Source: Chlorogloeopsis sp. ULAP01
GTDB lineage: Bacteria; Cyanobacteriota; Cyanobacteriia; Cyanobacteriales; Nostocaceae
Assembly: GCF_030381805.1 (NCBI RefSeq)
Contig: NZ_JAUDRH010000005.1
Span: 310,001 to 374,000, forward strand
DNA length: 64,000 bases
Direction: 5' to 3'
Below the pieces are notes generated by a model. The model had not been told where the DNA came from. It saw nothing but the letters and a program-made list of their open reading frames with translations, and searched no databases. The stretch's first letter is position 1, and every line of letters starts with the position of its first letter. Positions 8,670 through 17,100 of this stretch are shown here, piece after piece. The position numbers and the translations under genes are program-made.

Positions 8670-9221
8670 ATGCAAATTTTTCTACTTCTGAATCGACTAA
8701 GCGGATGGAAATTTACGACATTGCTTAGTAAGACAGTAGCTTTAGGAGTGGGCGCTAGTGTTTTACTCTCAAGTACTAATGCTAACGCTGCTGAACAGGT
8801 AGTTTTAAAGTATGGTAATTTTCGGGGGCCAGTCTCTGTTAAAGAATTAACTCAATTTGTAGAAACTGGCAAGACTACCCCCATACTAAAAGCTTATCTG
8901 CAAACCGCCAAACAAGACCCTGCATTAGCTCGAAAGGCTCTGACGGCAGGAATCAAGGCCGATCCTGGCTTTTTAAATAGCGTCATGTCCAGCTGGGCAG
9001 GGCCAATTTTGGTCAGTCAAGTTGGTGAGGTAGTTCGTCCTCCTGATAAACCATTAGACAAGCAAGCACTACATTCCGCCTTGAGTGCATCTATTAGTCA
9101 AAGTGGTGAAGTTACCTTACTCGGAGCTATTCGTAACTATCCTCATGCTTCAGTGGAGATACACGGCGATCGCCTGATCCCTGTTTATGAACGATTAAGT
9201 AACCTTGCGAAAATTTTCTAA
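8670..9221 (+). CDS. DUF1400 secreted protein
   Basis: 183 residues from the ATG at 8670, which has GGGAG nine bases upstream; a TTG nine bases earlier is the only other option. A signal peptide ends ANA-AEQ near residue 41. The mature part starts VVLKYGNFRGPVSVKELTQF, matching DUF1400, a cyanobacterial domain usually found before an alpha/beta-hydrolase in longer proteins; here it stands alone. Function of the domain is unknown. A terminator hairpin lies 208 bases downstream. It follows the chelatase gene by 119 bases but has its own start region, so co-transcription is possible rather than shown. Confidence 0.72.
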   Translation: MQIFLLLNRLSGWKFTTLLSKTVALGVGASVLLSSTNANAAEQVVLKYGNFRGPVSVKELTQFVETGKTTPILKAYLQTAKQDPALARKALTAGIKADPGFLNSVMSSWAGPILVSQVGEVVRPPDKPLDKQALHSALSASISQSGEVTLLGAIRNYPHASVEIHGDRLIPVYERLSNLAKIF

Positions 9222-9428
9222 GGACTATTAACGACTCCTGGGCAAGCGTGGGAACTTAATCTCAAATGCACCAATTTTGTCAAATCACTAAATTACTTAA
9301 TGGTGTTATCTTGGCGTTGACTGACAGTACTGCTCACTTTAGGTGGCGCTACTGCCAACGACACAAATAAGCAAAACACTTTGTTCAGTTAACTCGACAG
9401 TGGCAAGGCAGTCAATGCACCAAAACTA

Positions 9429-9456
9429 AACCCGTTAGTTATCTGACGGGTTTTTT
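9429..9456 (+). terminator. Intrinsic terminator
   Basis: AACCCGTTAG, loop TTAT, CTGACGGGTT then a T-run: a ten-base-pair stem (one G-T pair) followed by TTTTTT. Likely terminates the DUF1400 transcript, though 208 bases past its stop codon. Confidence 0.75.
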
Positions 9457-9502
9457 GAATTTGAAAGAATGGGCATTTCAACAAGCGTACATTATCCACT
9501 GT

Positions 9503-9550
9503 CATGCCACGTGCTACAACGTGGGAAATCCCCAAACCCAGTGGCTCTCC
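9503..9550. repeat. Copy of the GCTACAAC...CAGTGGCTC dispersed repeat
   Basis: CATGCCACGTGCTACAAC at one end and CCCAGTGGCTC at the other, with GGGAAATCCCC in the middle forming a small hairpin. Closely matches 42561-42612 and, more loosely, 33120-33178 and parts of 4490-4770. Confidence 0.6.
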
Positions 9551-9726
9551 ATTACAAGTGGATAGTTCAGAAGGCATTACTCTATTAACTTACAATCTGC
9601 TCCCAAAATCCACTTCGTTAAGAGAAATAAAACTGAGGCACGATAAAGAATATTTTCAGGTAATTCGGCACAATATTGCATTCATCAGTTTTCATTCGCC
9701 AATTCTCGAAAATACTCATAATTGAT

Positions 9727-9756
9727 GTAGGAGTGGGTTTAGAAACCCACTCCTAC
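9727..9756. repeat. Perfect 14-bp inverted repeat
   Basis: GTAGGAGTGGGTTT and AAACCCACTCCTAC separated by AG. It lies just past the 3' end of the tRNA gene on the minus strand but has no T-run, so it is a palindromic repeat or RNA 3'-end structure rather than a classical terminator. Confidence 0.65.
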
Positions 9757-9761
9757 TGGTA

Positions 9762-9833
9762 AGCCAGCACTCGGATTTGAACCGAGGGCCTTCCGATTAC
9801 AAGTCGGATGCACTACCACTGTGCTATGCTGGC
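9762..9833 (-). tRNA. trnT: tRNA-Thr (anticodon UGU)
   Basis: 72-nt cloverleaf on the minus strand: acceptor GCCAGCA pairs with TGCTGGC, D-arm AGCACAGTGGTAGTGC, anticodon stem CCGA/TCGG with loop CTTGTAA (anticodon TGT), T-arm CTCGGTTCAAATCCGAG. CCA is not encoded. Discriminator base is U. Decodes ACA and probably other ACN codons. Confidence 0.95.
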
Positions 9834-10180
9834 AGAACTTCGGTAGAGGTGAATCTTCAAGAACAATAATGCTCTTAAAGATTGCACCGATTAGTAATTA
9901 TAGCTCAAAAAAGCTAGTTGTAAATATAATATACAAAAAATATCTTCGATTCTAAAATTGTTGATTTTTTTAAATCACTGAATTTTTAGCAAAATGTAAT
10001 TAAAAATACCAAAAAAGATGATTTATACCATTCTCAAAATTCCTAATCTCATTTATAAGTCAAAGCCACCTGACACTTTAGGATAGACACAAAAATATTT
10101 GGTACAGTTTTAAGGCACTACTTTTTGCACAGCTGCGTACAGAAAGCTAAAGATAACATTTTTCTTTACACATTAGAAGC
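9834..10180. other. Intergenic region upstream of argF and tRNA-Thr
   Basis: 347 AT-rich bases between divergent genes, presumably holding both promoters. No reading frame or clear operator was recognised. Confidence 0.4.
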
Positions 10181-11101
10181 ATGGCAGCGTTGAGCGGACG
10201 AGATTTATTAAGTCTAGCAGACCTCAGTTCTCAAGAGGTTCAAGAACTCCTGCAAATGGCAACTCAGTTAAAATCTCAACAGTTGAGGTTACGGTGTAAT
10301 AAAGTTTTGGGGCTGTTATTTTCTAAAGCTTCCACTAGAACACGAGTGAGTTTTACTGTCGCGATGTACCAACTGGGTGGACAGGTAATAGACTTGAATC
10401 CTAATGTGACACAAGTAAGTCGCGGTGAACCAGTGCAAGATACAGCGCGGGTTCTAGATAGATATTTAGATATTTTGGCAATTCGCACTTTTGCCCAGCA
10501 AGAGTTAGAAATTTTTGCTGATTATGCCAAAATCCCTGTAATTAATGCTCTCACCGATTTGGAGCATCCCTGTCAGGTTTTAGCAGATTTATTGACAGTT
10601 CAAGAAACTTTTGGCTCTTTTGCTGGATTAACCTTGACTTATGTAGGCGATGGCAATAACGTCGCCAATTCCTTAATGCTGGGTTGTGCTTTGGTGGGAA
10701 TGAACGTTAGAGTAGCCACGCCCAATGGATTTGAGCCAAGCACAGAAATTGTTGCAAAAGCAAGAGCGATCGCAAATAATAAAACACAAGTAATTCTCAC
10801 TCACGACGCCGAAGCAGCAGCAAAAGGTGCAAATGTACTTTATACTGATGTTTGGGCAAGTATGGGGCAAGAAGCAGAAGCAGATGACCGGATGCCTATC
10901 TTCCAACCCTATCAAATCAATGAACATCTGTTGAGCCTTGCTGATTCAGAAGCGATTGTTCTACATTGCTTACCAGCCCATCGTGGCGAAGAAATTACCG
11001 ATGACGTCATGGAAGGTTCCCACTCACGAGTTTGGGATCAAGCGGAGAATCGGATGCACGTTCAGAAGGCATTACTTGCTAGTATTTTGGAAGCAGAGTA
11101 A
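10181..11101 (+). CDS. argF: Ornithine carbamoyltransferase
   Basis: 306 residues, full length for the family. Transfers the carbamoyl group from carbamoyl phosphate to ornithine to make citrulline in arginine synthesis; cytoplasmic trimer. Carbamoyl-phosphate site STRTR at 51-55, HPCQ at 129-132, ornithine-loop TDVWASMGQE near 225, and HCLPAHRGEE near 262 with the catalytic Cys. ATG start directly after an AT-rich leader, without a strong ribosome binding site. Single gene 160 bases before lexA on the same strand. Identification is firm. Confidence 0.97.
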   Translation: MAALSGRDLLSLADLSSQEVQELLQMATQLKSQQLRLRCNKVLGLLFSKASTRTRVSFTVAMYQLGGQVIDLNPNVTQVSRGEPVQDTARVLDRYLDILAIRTFAQQELEIFADYAKIPVINALTDLEHPCQVLADLLTVQETFGSFAGLTLTYVGDGNNVANSLMLGCALVGMNVRVATPNGFEPSTEIVAKARAIANNKTQVILTHDAEAAAKGANVLYTDVWASMGQEAEADDRMPIFQPYQINEHLLSLADSEAIVLHCLPAHRGEEITDDVMEGSHSRVWDQAENRMHVQKALLASILEAE

Positions 11102-11215
11102 ACAACTTAAGGCTGAAGTTTGAATGAATAAAATATTTCATCCTTTAGCCTTCTCAAATCAAAAGTATTTTCCTTTAACTTTTAAATTTTTACTTTCCAT
11201 TGGGATGTTTTTTGT

Positions 11216-11229
11216 AGTACTAATGTTCT
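11216..11229 (+). promoter_or_regulatory. LexA operator (SOS-box)
   Basis: AGTACTAATGTTCT fits the cyanobacterial LexA consensus as I recall it (RGTAC-N3-DGTWCB, described for Anabaena) at every fixed position. It lies 32 bases upstream of the lexA start codon, which predicts autorepression. Confidence 0.75.
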
Positions 11230-11261
11230 AGGGACATTTGTATTTTCCTCCCTATAAATAT

Positions 11262-11867
11262 ATGGAAAGACTAACGGAAGCGCAAAGAGAACTTTACGAA
11301 TGGCTGGCAGAATATATTCGAGAACATCAACATTCGCCTTCAATTCGGCAGATGATGCAGGCGATGAATTTAAAGTCGCCAGCGCCAATTCAAAGTCGTT
11401 TGGAACATTTACGAACTAAAGGATATATAGAATGGAATGAAGGAAAGGCACGCACGATTAGAATTTTGCGTTCCTTAAAACAAGGTGTACCGATTTTAGG
11501 TACAATTGCTGCTGGTGGTTTAATTGAACCCTTCACCGATGCTGTCGAGCATCTAGACTTTTCTAATTTTTCCCTACCTTCCCAAACTTATGCTTTGCGG
11601 GTAGCGGGGGATAGCATGATTGAAGATTCTATCGTTGATGGAGATTTGGTATTGTTACGTCCAGTGCCAGAACCAGATCAACTCAAAAATGGTACGATTG
11701 TTGCCGCCAGAGTAGACGGATATGGTACCACACTCAAGCGATTTTATCGTCAAGGCGATCGCGTTACCCTCAAACCTGCTAACCCCAAGTACAATCCTAT
11801 TGAAGTACCTGCTATACAGGTGCAAGTTCAAGGTTCCCTAATTGCAGTCTGGCGCAGTTACGACTAA
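11262..11867 (+). CDS. lexA: LexA repressor
   Basis: 201 residues from the ATG at 11262; a TTG 24 bases upstream would add an atypical leader. Winged-helix DNA-binding domain at 1-65, S24 peptidase-like self-cleavage domain after it. The cleavage site Ala84-Gly85 (TIAAGG), nucleophile Ser118 (GDSMIED) and general-base Lys159 (TTLKRF) are all present, so RecA-stimulated autoproteolysis should be possible; some cyanobacterial LexA proteins have lost these residues. A good LexA operator sits in its promoter. It precedes a helicase gene by a repeat-filled 171-base spacer. Confidence 0.95.
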   Translation: MERLTEAQRELYEWLAEYIREHQHSPSIRQMMQAMNLKSPAPIQSRLEHLRTKGYIEWNEGKARTIRILRSLKQGVPILGTIAAGGLIEPFTDAVEHLDFSNFSLPSQTYALRVAGDSMIEDSIVDGDLVLLRPVPEPDQLKNGTIVAARVDGYGTTLKRFYRQGDRVTLKPANPKYNPIEVPAIQVQVQGSLIAVWRSYD

Positions 11868-11869
11868 GG

Positions 11870-12010
11870 AATGGGGAATGGGGAGTAGAGATGAGAGTAG
11901 GAGAAGAGGAACAGATGAGGGAGATAGAGAAGATGGGGAAGAATTTACTCTTATCACTTCCTCAACTCCCTCAATTCCTTGTCTCCCCATCCCCCACTCT
12001 TGTTCCATTC
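11870..12010. repeat. Purine-rich/pyrimidine-rich long imperfect hairpin spacer
   Basis: A purine-only run (GGAATGGGGAATGGGGAG and on to about 11945) is followed by a complementary pyrimidine run (CTCCCTCAATTCC, TCTCCCCATCCCCCACTC, TCCATTCCCCACTC). The two arms can fold together. Comparable spacers occur at 37021-37131 and 44080-44207. Confidence 0.6.
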
Positions 12011-12038
12011 CCCACTCACCAATCCCTGTTTAGTATCA

Positions 12039-13556
12039 ATGTATCTAACGCAGTATCGAGTCAAGCAACTGCTTACCTCCCAAAAGGCTGTAGGGGAAAA
12101 ACTCCCACAGCAATATCGTCTCAAATTACCTTTTGCAGGCGAGAGCAAAGGCAGTTATCAAACCCAGCAGCCATTACCTGGATGCCCGTGGATGCCAGCA
12201 TCTCTGCAATTACGGCAATATCAGCGCCAAGCTATAAATAATTGGTTTGCTAACAATGGCAGAGGTACATTGAAAATGGCTACAGGTAGCGGTAAGACAA
12301 TTACGGCACTTTCCGTTGCTTGTGAATTATACAAACAAATTAACTTGCAAGCGTTGCTAATAGTATGTCCTTACCGTCATCTTGTGACTCAGTGGGCGCG
12401 AGAATGTGAAAAATTTAATTTGCAGCCCATTTTAGCTTTTGAAAATGTAAACACCTGGCAAAGTCAGCTTTCTAGTCAACTTTATAATGTACATTCTGGT
12501 TCACAAGCATTTTTGACAGTCATCACTACCAACTCTACTTTAATTGGAGATGGATTTCAGTCTCAACTTAAATATTTTCCCGAAAAAACTTTAATTATCG
12601 GCGATGAAGCTCATAACTTAGGGGCATCTAAGTTAGAAGAAAGTTTACCCCGATTTGTGGGCTTGCGGCTGGCATTGTCTGCTACACCAGAAAGGTATTT
12701 TGATGAAGCTGGAACTCAATCATTATTTGATTATTTTGGCTCAGTACTTCAACCAGAACTAACTTTAAAAGATGCTATTAGTCAAGGCGCTTTAGTACAT
12801 TATCTTTACTACCCAATTTTAGTAGAGTTAACGGAGGTTGAAAGTCGTGCTTACGCAAAATTAACGCAAAAAATTGGCAGAGCATTGCTATATCGGGAAC
12901 GAGAAAATATAGAAATAGGTGACTTAGAAGATAACGAAGATTTAAAGCCTTTATTAATGCAAAGAGCTAGGTTAATTGGCGCAGCAGAAAATAAATTAAA
13001 TGCTTTGCGAGAATTAATGGCAAATCGCCGCGAAACATCTCATACTCTCTTTTACTGTAGTGATGCTTCCCAAGAAATAGGGCAACGTTCTAGCTTGCAT
13101 CAACTTCAAGCTGTTGCCAAAATTTTGGGGGTAGAACTGGGTTACAGAGTAAGCACCTACACCGCACAAACGTCATTACAAGAACGGGAAGTATTGCGTC
13201 GTCAATTTGAAAGTGGTGAATTGCAGGGGTTAGTGGCAATTCGCTGTTTGGATGAAGGGGTAGATATTCCAGCAATTCAAACTGCTGTAATTTTGGCAAG
13301 TTCCGGTAATCCTCGCCAATTTATCCAACGACGCGGACGAGTTTTGCGCCCGCATCCAGGTAAAGAACGCGCCACAATATTTGACATGATTGTTTTACCA
13401 CCTAATTTAGATAGAAAAACTTTAGAAGTAGAACGTAATCTATTAAGGAAAGAACTGCGACGCTTTGTAGAGTTTGCTGATTTGGCAGACAATGCGGGCG
13501 AAGCAAGAATCAAGTTACTTGATTTACAAAAGCGATATGGTTTATTGGATATTTGA
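12039..13556 (+). CDS. DEAD/DEAH-box helicase, probable DNA-phosphorothioation system restriction helicase
   Basis: 505 residues from the ATG at 12039; a longer frame begins in the repeat spacer and is discounted. Superfamily 2 helicase with a short N-terminal domain, Walker A ATGSGKT (81-87), DEAH in IIGDEAHN, LALSATPER (motif III) and QFIQRRGRVLRP (motif VI). The length and architecture fit the small helicase that NCBI/TIGRFAM calls a DNA phosphorothioation system restriction enzyme, and the neighbourhood (DndD-type ATPase, Dnd-associated protein 4) agrees. No nuclease motif is obvious, so cutting would need a partner. A 299-base spacer with a MITE-like repeat separates it from the next gene, so it probably has its own transcript. 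A generic XPB-like repair helicase next to lexA is the alternative. Confidence 0.75.
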   Translation: MYLTQYRVKQLLTSQKAVGEKLPQQYRLKLPFAGESKGSYQTQQPLPGCPWMPASLQLRQYQRQAINNWFANNGRGTLKMATGSGKTITALSVACELYKQINLQALLIVCPYRHLVTQWARECEKFNLQPILAFENVNTWQSQLSSQLYNVHSGSQAFLTVITTNSTLIGDGFQSQLKYFPEKTLIIGDEAHNLGASKLEESLPRFVGLRLALSATPERYFDEAGTQSLFDYFGSVLQPELTLKDAISQGALVHYLYYPILVELTEVESRAYAKLTQKIGRALLYRERENIEIGDLEDNEDLKPLLMQRARLIGAAENKLNALRELMANRRETSHTLFYCSDASQEIGQRSSLHQLQAVAKILGVELGYRVSTYTAQTSLQEREVLRRQFESGELQGLVAIRCLDEGVDIPAIQTAVILASSGNPRQFIQRRGRVLRPHPGKERATIFDMIVLPPNLDRKTLEVERNLLRKELRRFVEFADLADNAGEARIKLLDLQKRYGLLDI

Positions 13557-13593
13557 AGAAAACAGGAGGATTTTTATATATTGTATTTGTGTT

Positions 13594-13712
13594 TATAGCG
13601 TTTTCCAAGCAAATAAAGTACACCCCTCCCGCGCTATCACGCACCCTCCCCTTGCTAAGGGGAGGGTTGGGGAGGGGTCATTTCGTACCTCACCAGAGTG
13701 GGAAAGGCTATA
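13594..13712. mobile_element. MITE-like element with imperfect terminal inverted repeats
   Basis: About 119 bases. The ends TATAGCGTTTTCCAA and GTGGGAAAGGCTATA are inverted matches at 11 of 15 positions. The centre is the hairpin CCCTCCCCTTGCTAAGGGG AGGG flanked by CCCCTCCC and GGGAGGGG. No coding capacity. Shares its centre with 29319-29440 and with the insertion in the chelatase gene. Confidence 0.5.
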
Positions 13713-13855
13713 TCTGCGTTTATTAAATAAAAAATCTTGCTTTGATTGACACTCAAACTAATGCCAAGAAATAAAGGAAACAGTGGCTCTACGGATGCGA
13801 TCGCGACTGTATCCGTGTTTAAAATCAAAAAATATTACATTAATTTAATCAGCAA

Positions 13856-14029
13856 ATGAATAAAGAAGCAAATATTGATGATGTTCAGGAGCCAATTACT
13901 AGTGCATCGGCAGAAGTACGGCAAATCATTGAACAGGTATGTAAATTAGAAAAAATTAGATTAGATAAAAAAATTAATAGCCATATTAATGATGATATTT
14001 TGAGGATTGTGAAGGATGTCGTAAGATGA
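13856..14029 (+). CDS. 57-residue protein coupled to the DndD-type ATPase
   Basis: An ATG at 13856 opens a 57-codon frame ending in TGA at 14027-14029, overlapping the ATG of the ATPase gene as ATGA. The product is soluble and predicted helical, with the segments SAEVRQIIEQVCKLEKIRL and HINDDILRIVKDVV. The overlap and codon use like the next gene argue for a real, translationally coupled gene. I do not recognise a family. In classical dnd operons dndC precedes dndD, so this could be a C-terminal remnant of a lost dndC, or a dedicated small partner of the ATPase; it does not resemble DndE. Confidence 0.65.
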   Translation: MNKEANIDDVQEPITSASAEVRQIIEQVCKLEKIRLDKKINSHINDDILRIVKDVVR

Positions 14030-16101
14030 AGCTAACTTCAATTAAGCTTTGCAACTTTCGCTCCTTTTATGGAAAAACGCCAGAGATAATTCTGGCTCAT
14101 GGAGATGATTATAATACAACAATTATTCACGGCAATAATGGTGCAGGTAAAACTAGCTTACTCAATGCGTTTACTTGGGTATTGTACGAGAAATTTAGTG
14201 CTGCTTTTGCCTCTGTTGAACAGTTGGTGAATAAGCGTGCTGTAGCGGAGGCAAATTTCGGACAACCTGTAGAATGTTGGGTAGAGATTGCTTGGGAACA
14301 TGACGGTATACGCTACCGAGTAAAACGTGAATTTCGGGTTTATAAAAATTCAACTGAGTTTGAGATTGGCGAAACAAAATTATATTTACAATTTGCTGGA
14401 GATGACGGAAGATGGAATTTACCAGATCAAAAGCCAGAAGATATAATTAATCAAATTTTACCTGCTAGTTTACATCAATATTTCTTTTTTGATGGCGAAC
14501 GTATTGAAGAAATTGTTCGCTCTGATAAAAAAGCAGAAATTGCTGAGGCAACAAAAATTTTCTTAGGTGTAGAGGTAATAAATCGTTCTATTAATCATTT
14601 AAAAGAAGCAAAAAAAAGTTTAGAAAATGAGTTGAAAATTATTGGAGATTCAGGCATTAAACAACTTTTACAACAACAAGTAAAATTTGAACGAGAGCTT
14701 GAATACATTGAAAAGTGTCAACAGGAAATTAGTCAAGAGTTAGAATATCAGCAAACTTTAAAAAAAGAAACAAGCTATAGATTAAGAGAACTTAACGCCG
14801 CTAAAGAATTAGAAGAAAGACGAGAATTTCTAGAAGAGCAAAAAAAATCTAACCAAGATACTCTTAAACAAATTAGAGAAGTATTAAAAAAAGTTCTTTC
14901 TACTCGTGGTTACACTATATTTCTTTCAGAAAAAACTGCAAGTTTCCGTAAAATTTTAGATGAGTTGAAGCAAAGGGGTGAGTTATCCCCTGGTATTTCT
15001 AAAGAATTTATTAATGAATTATTGAAATCTAGATGCTGTATATGTGGCACAGATTTATACGAAGGAAGCCACTCTCACGAAAATGTCAGACAATTATTGG
15101 ATAGGGCAGGTTCTTCTACAGTAGAAGAAACAGCTATTCGCATGAGCGCTCAAGTTGACGAAATTGATCAGCAAGCAGCAGGATTTTGGGAAGAGGTTGA
15201 CAGGGAACAGGCGAAAATAAATGAGTTAAGAAAAAGTATCTCGCAAATAGAGACAGAGATAGATAACATTGAAGACAGATTACGAAAAGATGCTAATGAA
15301 GAAATAAGTAGCCTACAAAAGCGTTTGGATGAAATAGAAGAGAAAATCACGGAGTTAACTTTAGATATTGGCAGAAATGAGCAGCAAAGCTTGCATATAA
15401 AAACAGAATTGGAAGATTTGAGCAAGCAAATTACCAAGCAGAAATTCAATGAAGAAAGGCAAGCACTAGCCCAACGCCGAATCACCGCTACCCAAGATGC
15501 AATTGACAGGCTAGCAGAAGTAAAAATTCGTCAAGAAACGCAATTTCGCTTGCAACTAGAAAAGCGGGTGCAAGAGATATTCGGTGAAATTTCATTCACG
15601 CCCTATATTCCAAAAATAAGTGAAAAGTATGAACTGACTTTGGTAGAAAATACAACAGGTATAGAATCACCTGTTGCTGCTTCCACAGGCGAAAACCAAA
15701 TCCTCAGTTTATCTTTTATTGCCAGCATTATTGATCGCGTACGGGAGTGGAGCGATCGCAAGAATATTCTGATGATTCCCGATAGCAGTACTTTCCCAAT
15801 TGTGATGGATTCACCTTTTGGTAGCCTAGATGAGCAATATCGGCGACAAATCGCCAAGATAATTCCTAGATTGGCGAATCAATTAGTGGTAATGGTGACT
15901 AAGACACAGTGGCGGGGTGAAGTGGAAGCAGAAATAGCAAACAGAATAGGCAAGCAATATGTGCTAACTTACTACTCTTCTAAACCAGACTGCGAACAGG
16001 ATTATATTGATTTGGCAGAAGAAAGATATCCCCTTGTGAGGCAAAGTCCAAACGAGTTTGAGTATACAGAAATAGTTGAAGTCAACCGAGAACCCTTGTA
16101 G
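14026..16101 (+). CDS. dndD: DndD-type SMC/Rad50-like ATPase (DNA sulfur modification protein DndD)
   Basis: 691 residues, close to the usual DndD length. Walker A GNNGAGKT (36-43), the QYFFFDGERIEEI segment near 155-167 typical of DndD, two long coiled coils (about 190-300 and 370-500) around a CCIC motif near 337-340 that could be half of a Rad50-like zinc hook, ABC signature STGENQILSLSF near 555, and Walker B IVMDSPFGSLDE near 590. DndD supplies ATPase/DNA-handling activity in DNA phosphorothioation with DndB, C and E. Those partners are absent from this window. It starts inside the stop codon of the 57-residue gene. Being a related SMC-like defence ATPase outside true Dnd is the main alternative. 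Confidence 0.8.
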   Translation: MKLTSIKLCNFRSFYGKTPEIILAHGDDYNTTIIHGNNGAGKTSLLNAFTWVLYEKFSAAFASVEQLVNKRAVAEANFGQPVECWVEIAWEHDGIRYRVKREFRVYKNSTEFEIGETKLYLQFAGDDGRWNLPDQKPEDIINQILPASLHQYFFFDGERIEEIVRSDKKAEIAEATKIFLGVEVINRSINHLKEAKKSLENELKIIGDSGIKQLLQQQVKFERELEYIEKCQQEISQELEYQQTLKKETSYRLRELNAAKELEERREFLEEQKKSNQDTLKQIREVLKKVLSTRGYTIFLSEKTASFRKILDELKQRGELSPGISKEFINELLKSRCCICGTDLYEGSHSHENVRQLLDRAGSSTVEETAIRMSAQVDEIDQQAAGFWEEVDREQAKINELRKSISQIETEIDNIEDRLRKDANEEISSLQKRLDEIEEKITELTLDIGRNEQQSLHIKTELEDLSKQITKQKFNEERQALAQRRITATQDAIDRLAEVKIRQETQFRLQLEKRVQEIFGEISFTPYIPKISEKYELTLVENTTGIESPVAASTGENQILSLSFIASIIDRVREWSDRKNILMIPDSSTFPIVMDSPFGSLDEQYRRQIAKIIPRLANQLVVMVTKTQWRGEVEAEIANRIGKQYVLTYYSSKPDCEQDYIDLAEERYPLVRQSPNEFEYTEIVEVNREPL

Positions 16102-16121
16102 AGACGCGATATATCGCGTCT
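16102..16121. repeat. 20-bp perfect palindrome after dndD
   Basis: AGACGCGATATATCGCGTCT begins directly after the dndD stop codon. It is a typical intergenic palindrome of Nostocales and could end transcription as a hairpin, although no T-run follows. Confidence 0.65.
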
Positions 16122-16243
16122 GGGCATCCGGATATTCATACGACTATAAAAAATATCTTCGGGTGTAACAAAAGACGTGCAAGCACAGGTGTTGATAGCA
16201 ATAACAACGAGATAAGCTATTTACAAAAGGGAACCGAAAGCTT

Positions 16244-16366
16244 ATGACTACAACAAGTTTGCACTTGTGGACGGTAGATGATTACCACAGAATGATTGAG
16301 GCGGAAATTATTACCACAGTTGCTTTTCCAGAAGTTGAGGTGCGGGTAAAAGAATTATTTACTTAG
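16244..16366 (+). pseudogene. Uma2-family gene with internal deletion
   Basis: A 40-codon frame starting ATG ACT ACA reads MTTTSLHLWTVDDYHRMIEA, the normal N-terminus of many Uma2 (DUF820) proteins, and passes directly to TVAFPEVEVRVKELFT, which is the normal C-terminus. The 130 or so central residues with the PD-(D/E)XK nuclease core are gone. The deletion left the frame open, so a nonfunctional micropeptide may still be made. It precedes an intact Uma2 gene. Confidence 0.75.
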
Positions 16367-16492
16367 GTATTGGTATTTTTTCAACAAATTACATTCTATT
16401 TTCTATCAGTCTGAAAATGTAGCTTGCATCTTCCCGTAGGTTAGGATGTGAAAACAACAGAGTGCGATCGCTTTGGTAAAGAGATAGGTTTT

Positions 16493-17044
16493 ATGAGTAT
16501 AAACACTGAAGCTACTATTGAAGATTTGTACTACCTACCCGAAAACTGCAAAGCGGAAATTGTGAATGGGAAATTGATATGGATGTCTCCAACGGGATTT
16601 TTACCAGGGCGTGCAAGCGGCGAAATTTATGTGAGTTTGCGCGAGTATGAACGCTGCACTGGAAGCGGTTATGCTTTACCTGATAATGTAGGCTTTATTG
16701 TTAATCTTCCGAACCGTCGTTCTTTCAGTCCCGATGCTGCATTGTACACCGGGAAACCAACAGGTGGAAAGTTTCTTGATGGTGCGCCTGTTTTTGCTGC
16801 TGAAGTCAGGAGTGAAAATGACTATGATGAAGCAGCAGAAAAAGATATGGCAGCAAAGCGTCGTGATTATTTTGCAGCAGTTACGTTGGTGGTGTGGGAT
16901 GTAGATGTACTTAAAGAAGAAGCAATTCGGGTTTATCGTGCCAGTAATCCCGAACAACCACAACTATATCGTCGCGGAGAACTAGCGGAAGCTGAACCTG
17001 CTATGCCTGGATGGTTGATGCGAGTGGATGATTTATTTGTTTAG
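16493..17044 (+). CDS. Uma2 family protein (putative PD-(D/E)XK endonuclease)
   Basis: 183 residues from the ATG at 16493; a GTG 45 bases upstream gives a longer form with no support. Uma2/DUF820 fold: KAEIVNGKLIWMSPTG near the start, FSPDAALY with the acidic residue of the nuclease core, then VFAAEVRSENDY followed by a conserved Lys-rich helix and YFAAVTLVVWDVD. Uma2 proteins are very numerous in cyanobacteria, are restriction-endonuclease-like, and have no settled role. Sits between dndD and Dnd-associated protein 4, beside a deleted relative. Ends 56 bases before the next gene, same strand. Confidence 0.8.
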   Translation: MSINTEATIEDLYYLPENCKAEIVNGKLIWMSPTGFLPGRASGEIYVSLREYERCTGSGYALPDNVGFIVNLPNRRSFSPDAALYTGKPTGGKFLDGAPVFAAEVRSENDYDEAAEKDMAAKRRDYFAAVTLVVWDVDVLKEEAIRVYRASNPEQPQLYRRGELAEAEPAMPGWLMRVDDLFV

Positions 17045-17100
17045 CTCTAGCGATCGCTTTTAAATTTAAGTTAAAATTGCAGCACCGTAGATACAAAACA

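Noticed and set aside
9264..9368. 34-codon frame between the DUF1400 gene and its terminator
   Set aside because: Short, no ribosome binding site, composition not convincing.
12039..13556. Helicase plus 57-residue protein plus ATPase as one operon
   Set aside because: A 299-base spacer with a MITE-like element separates the helicase, so only the last two are taken as coupled.
14026..16101. Reading the ATPase as RecF or SbcC
   Set aside because: Length, the FFFDGE segment and neighbouring Dnd-associated protein 4 fit DndD better; RecF lacks the coiled coils and SbcC is longer.
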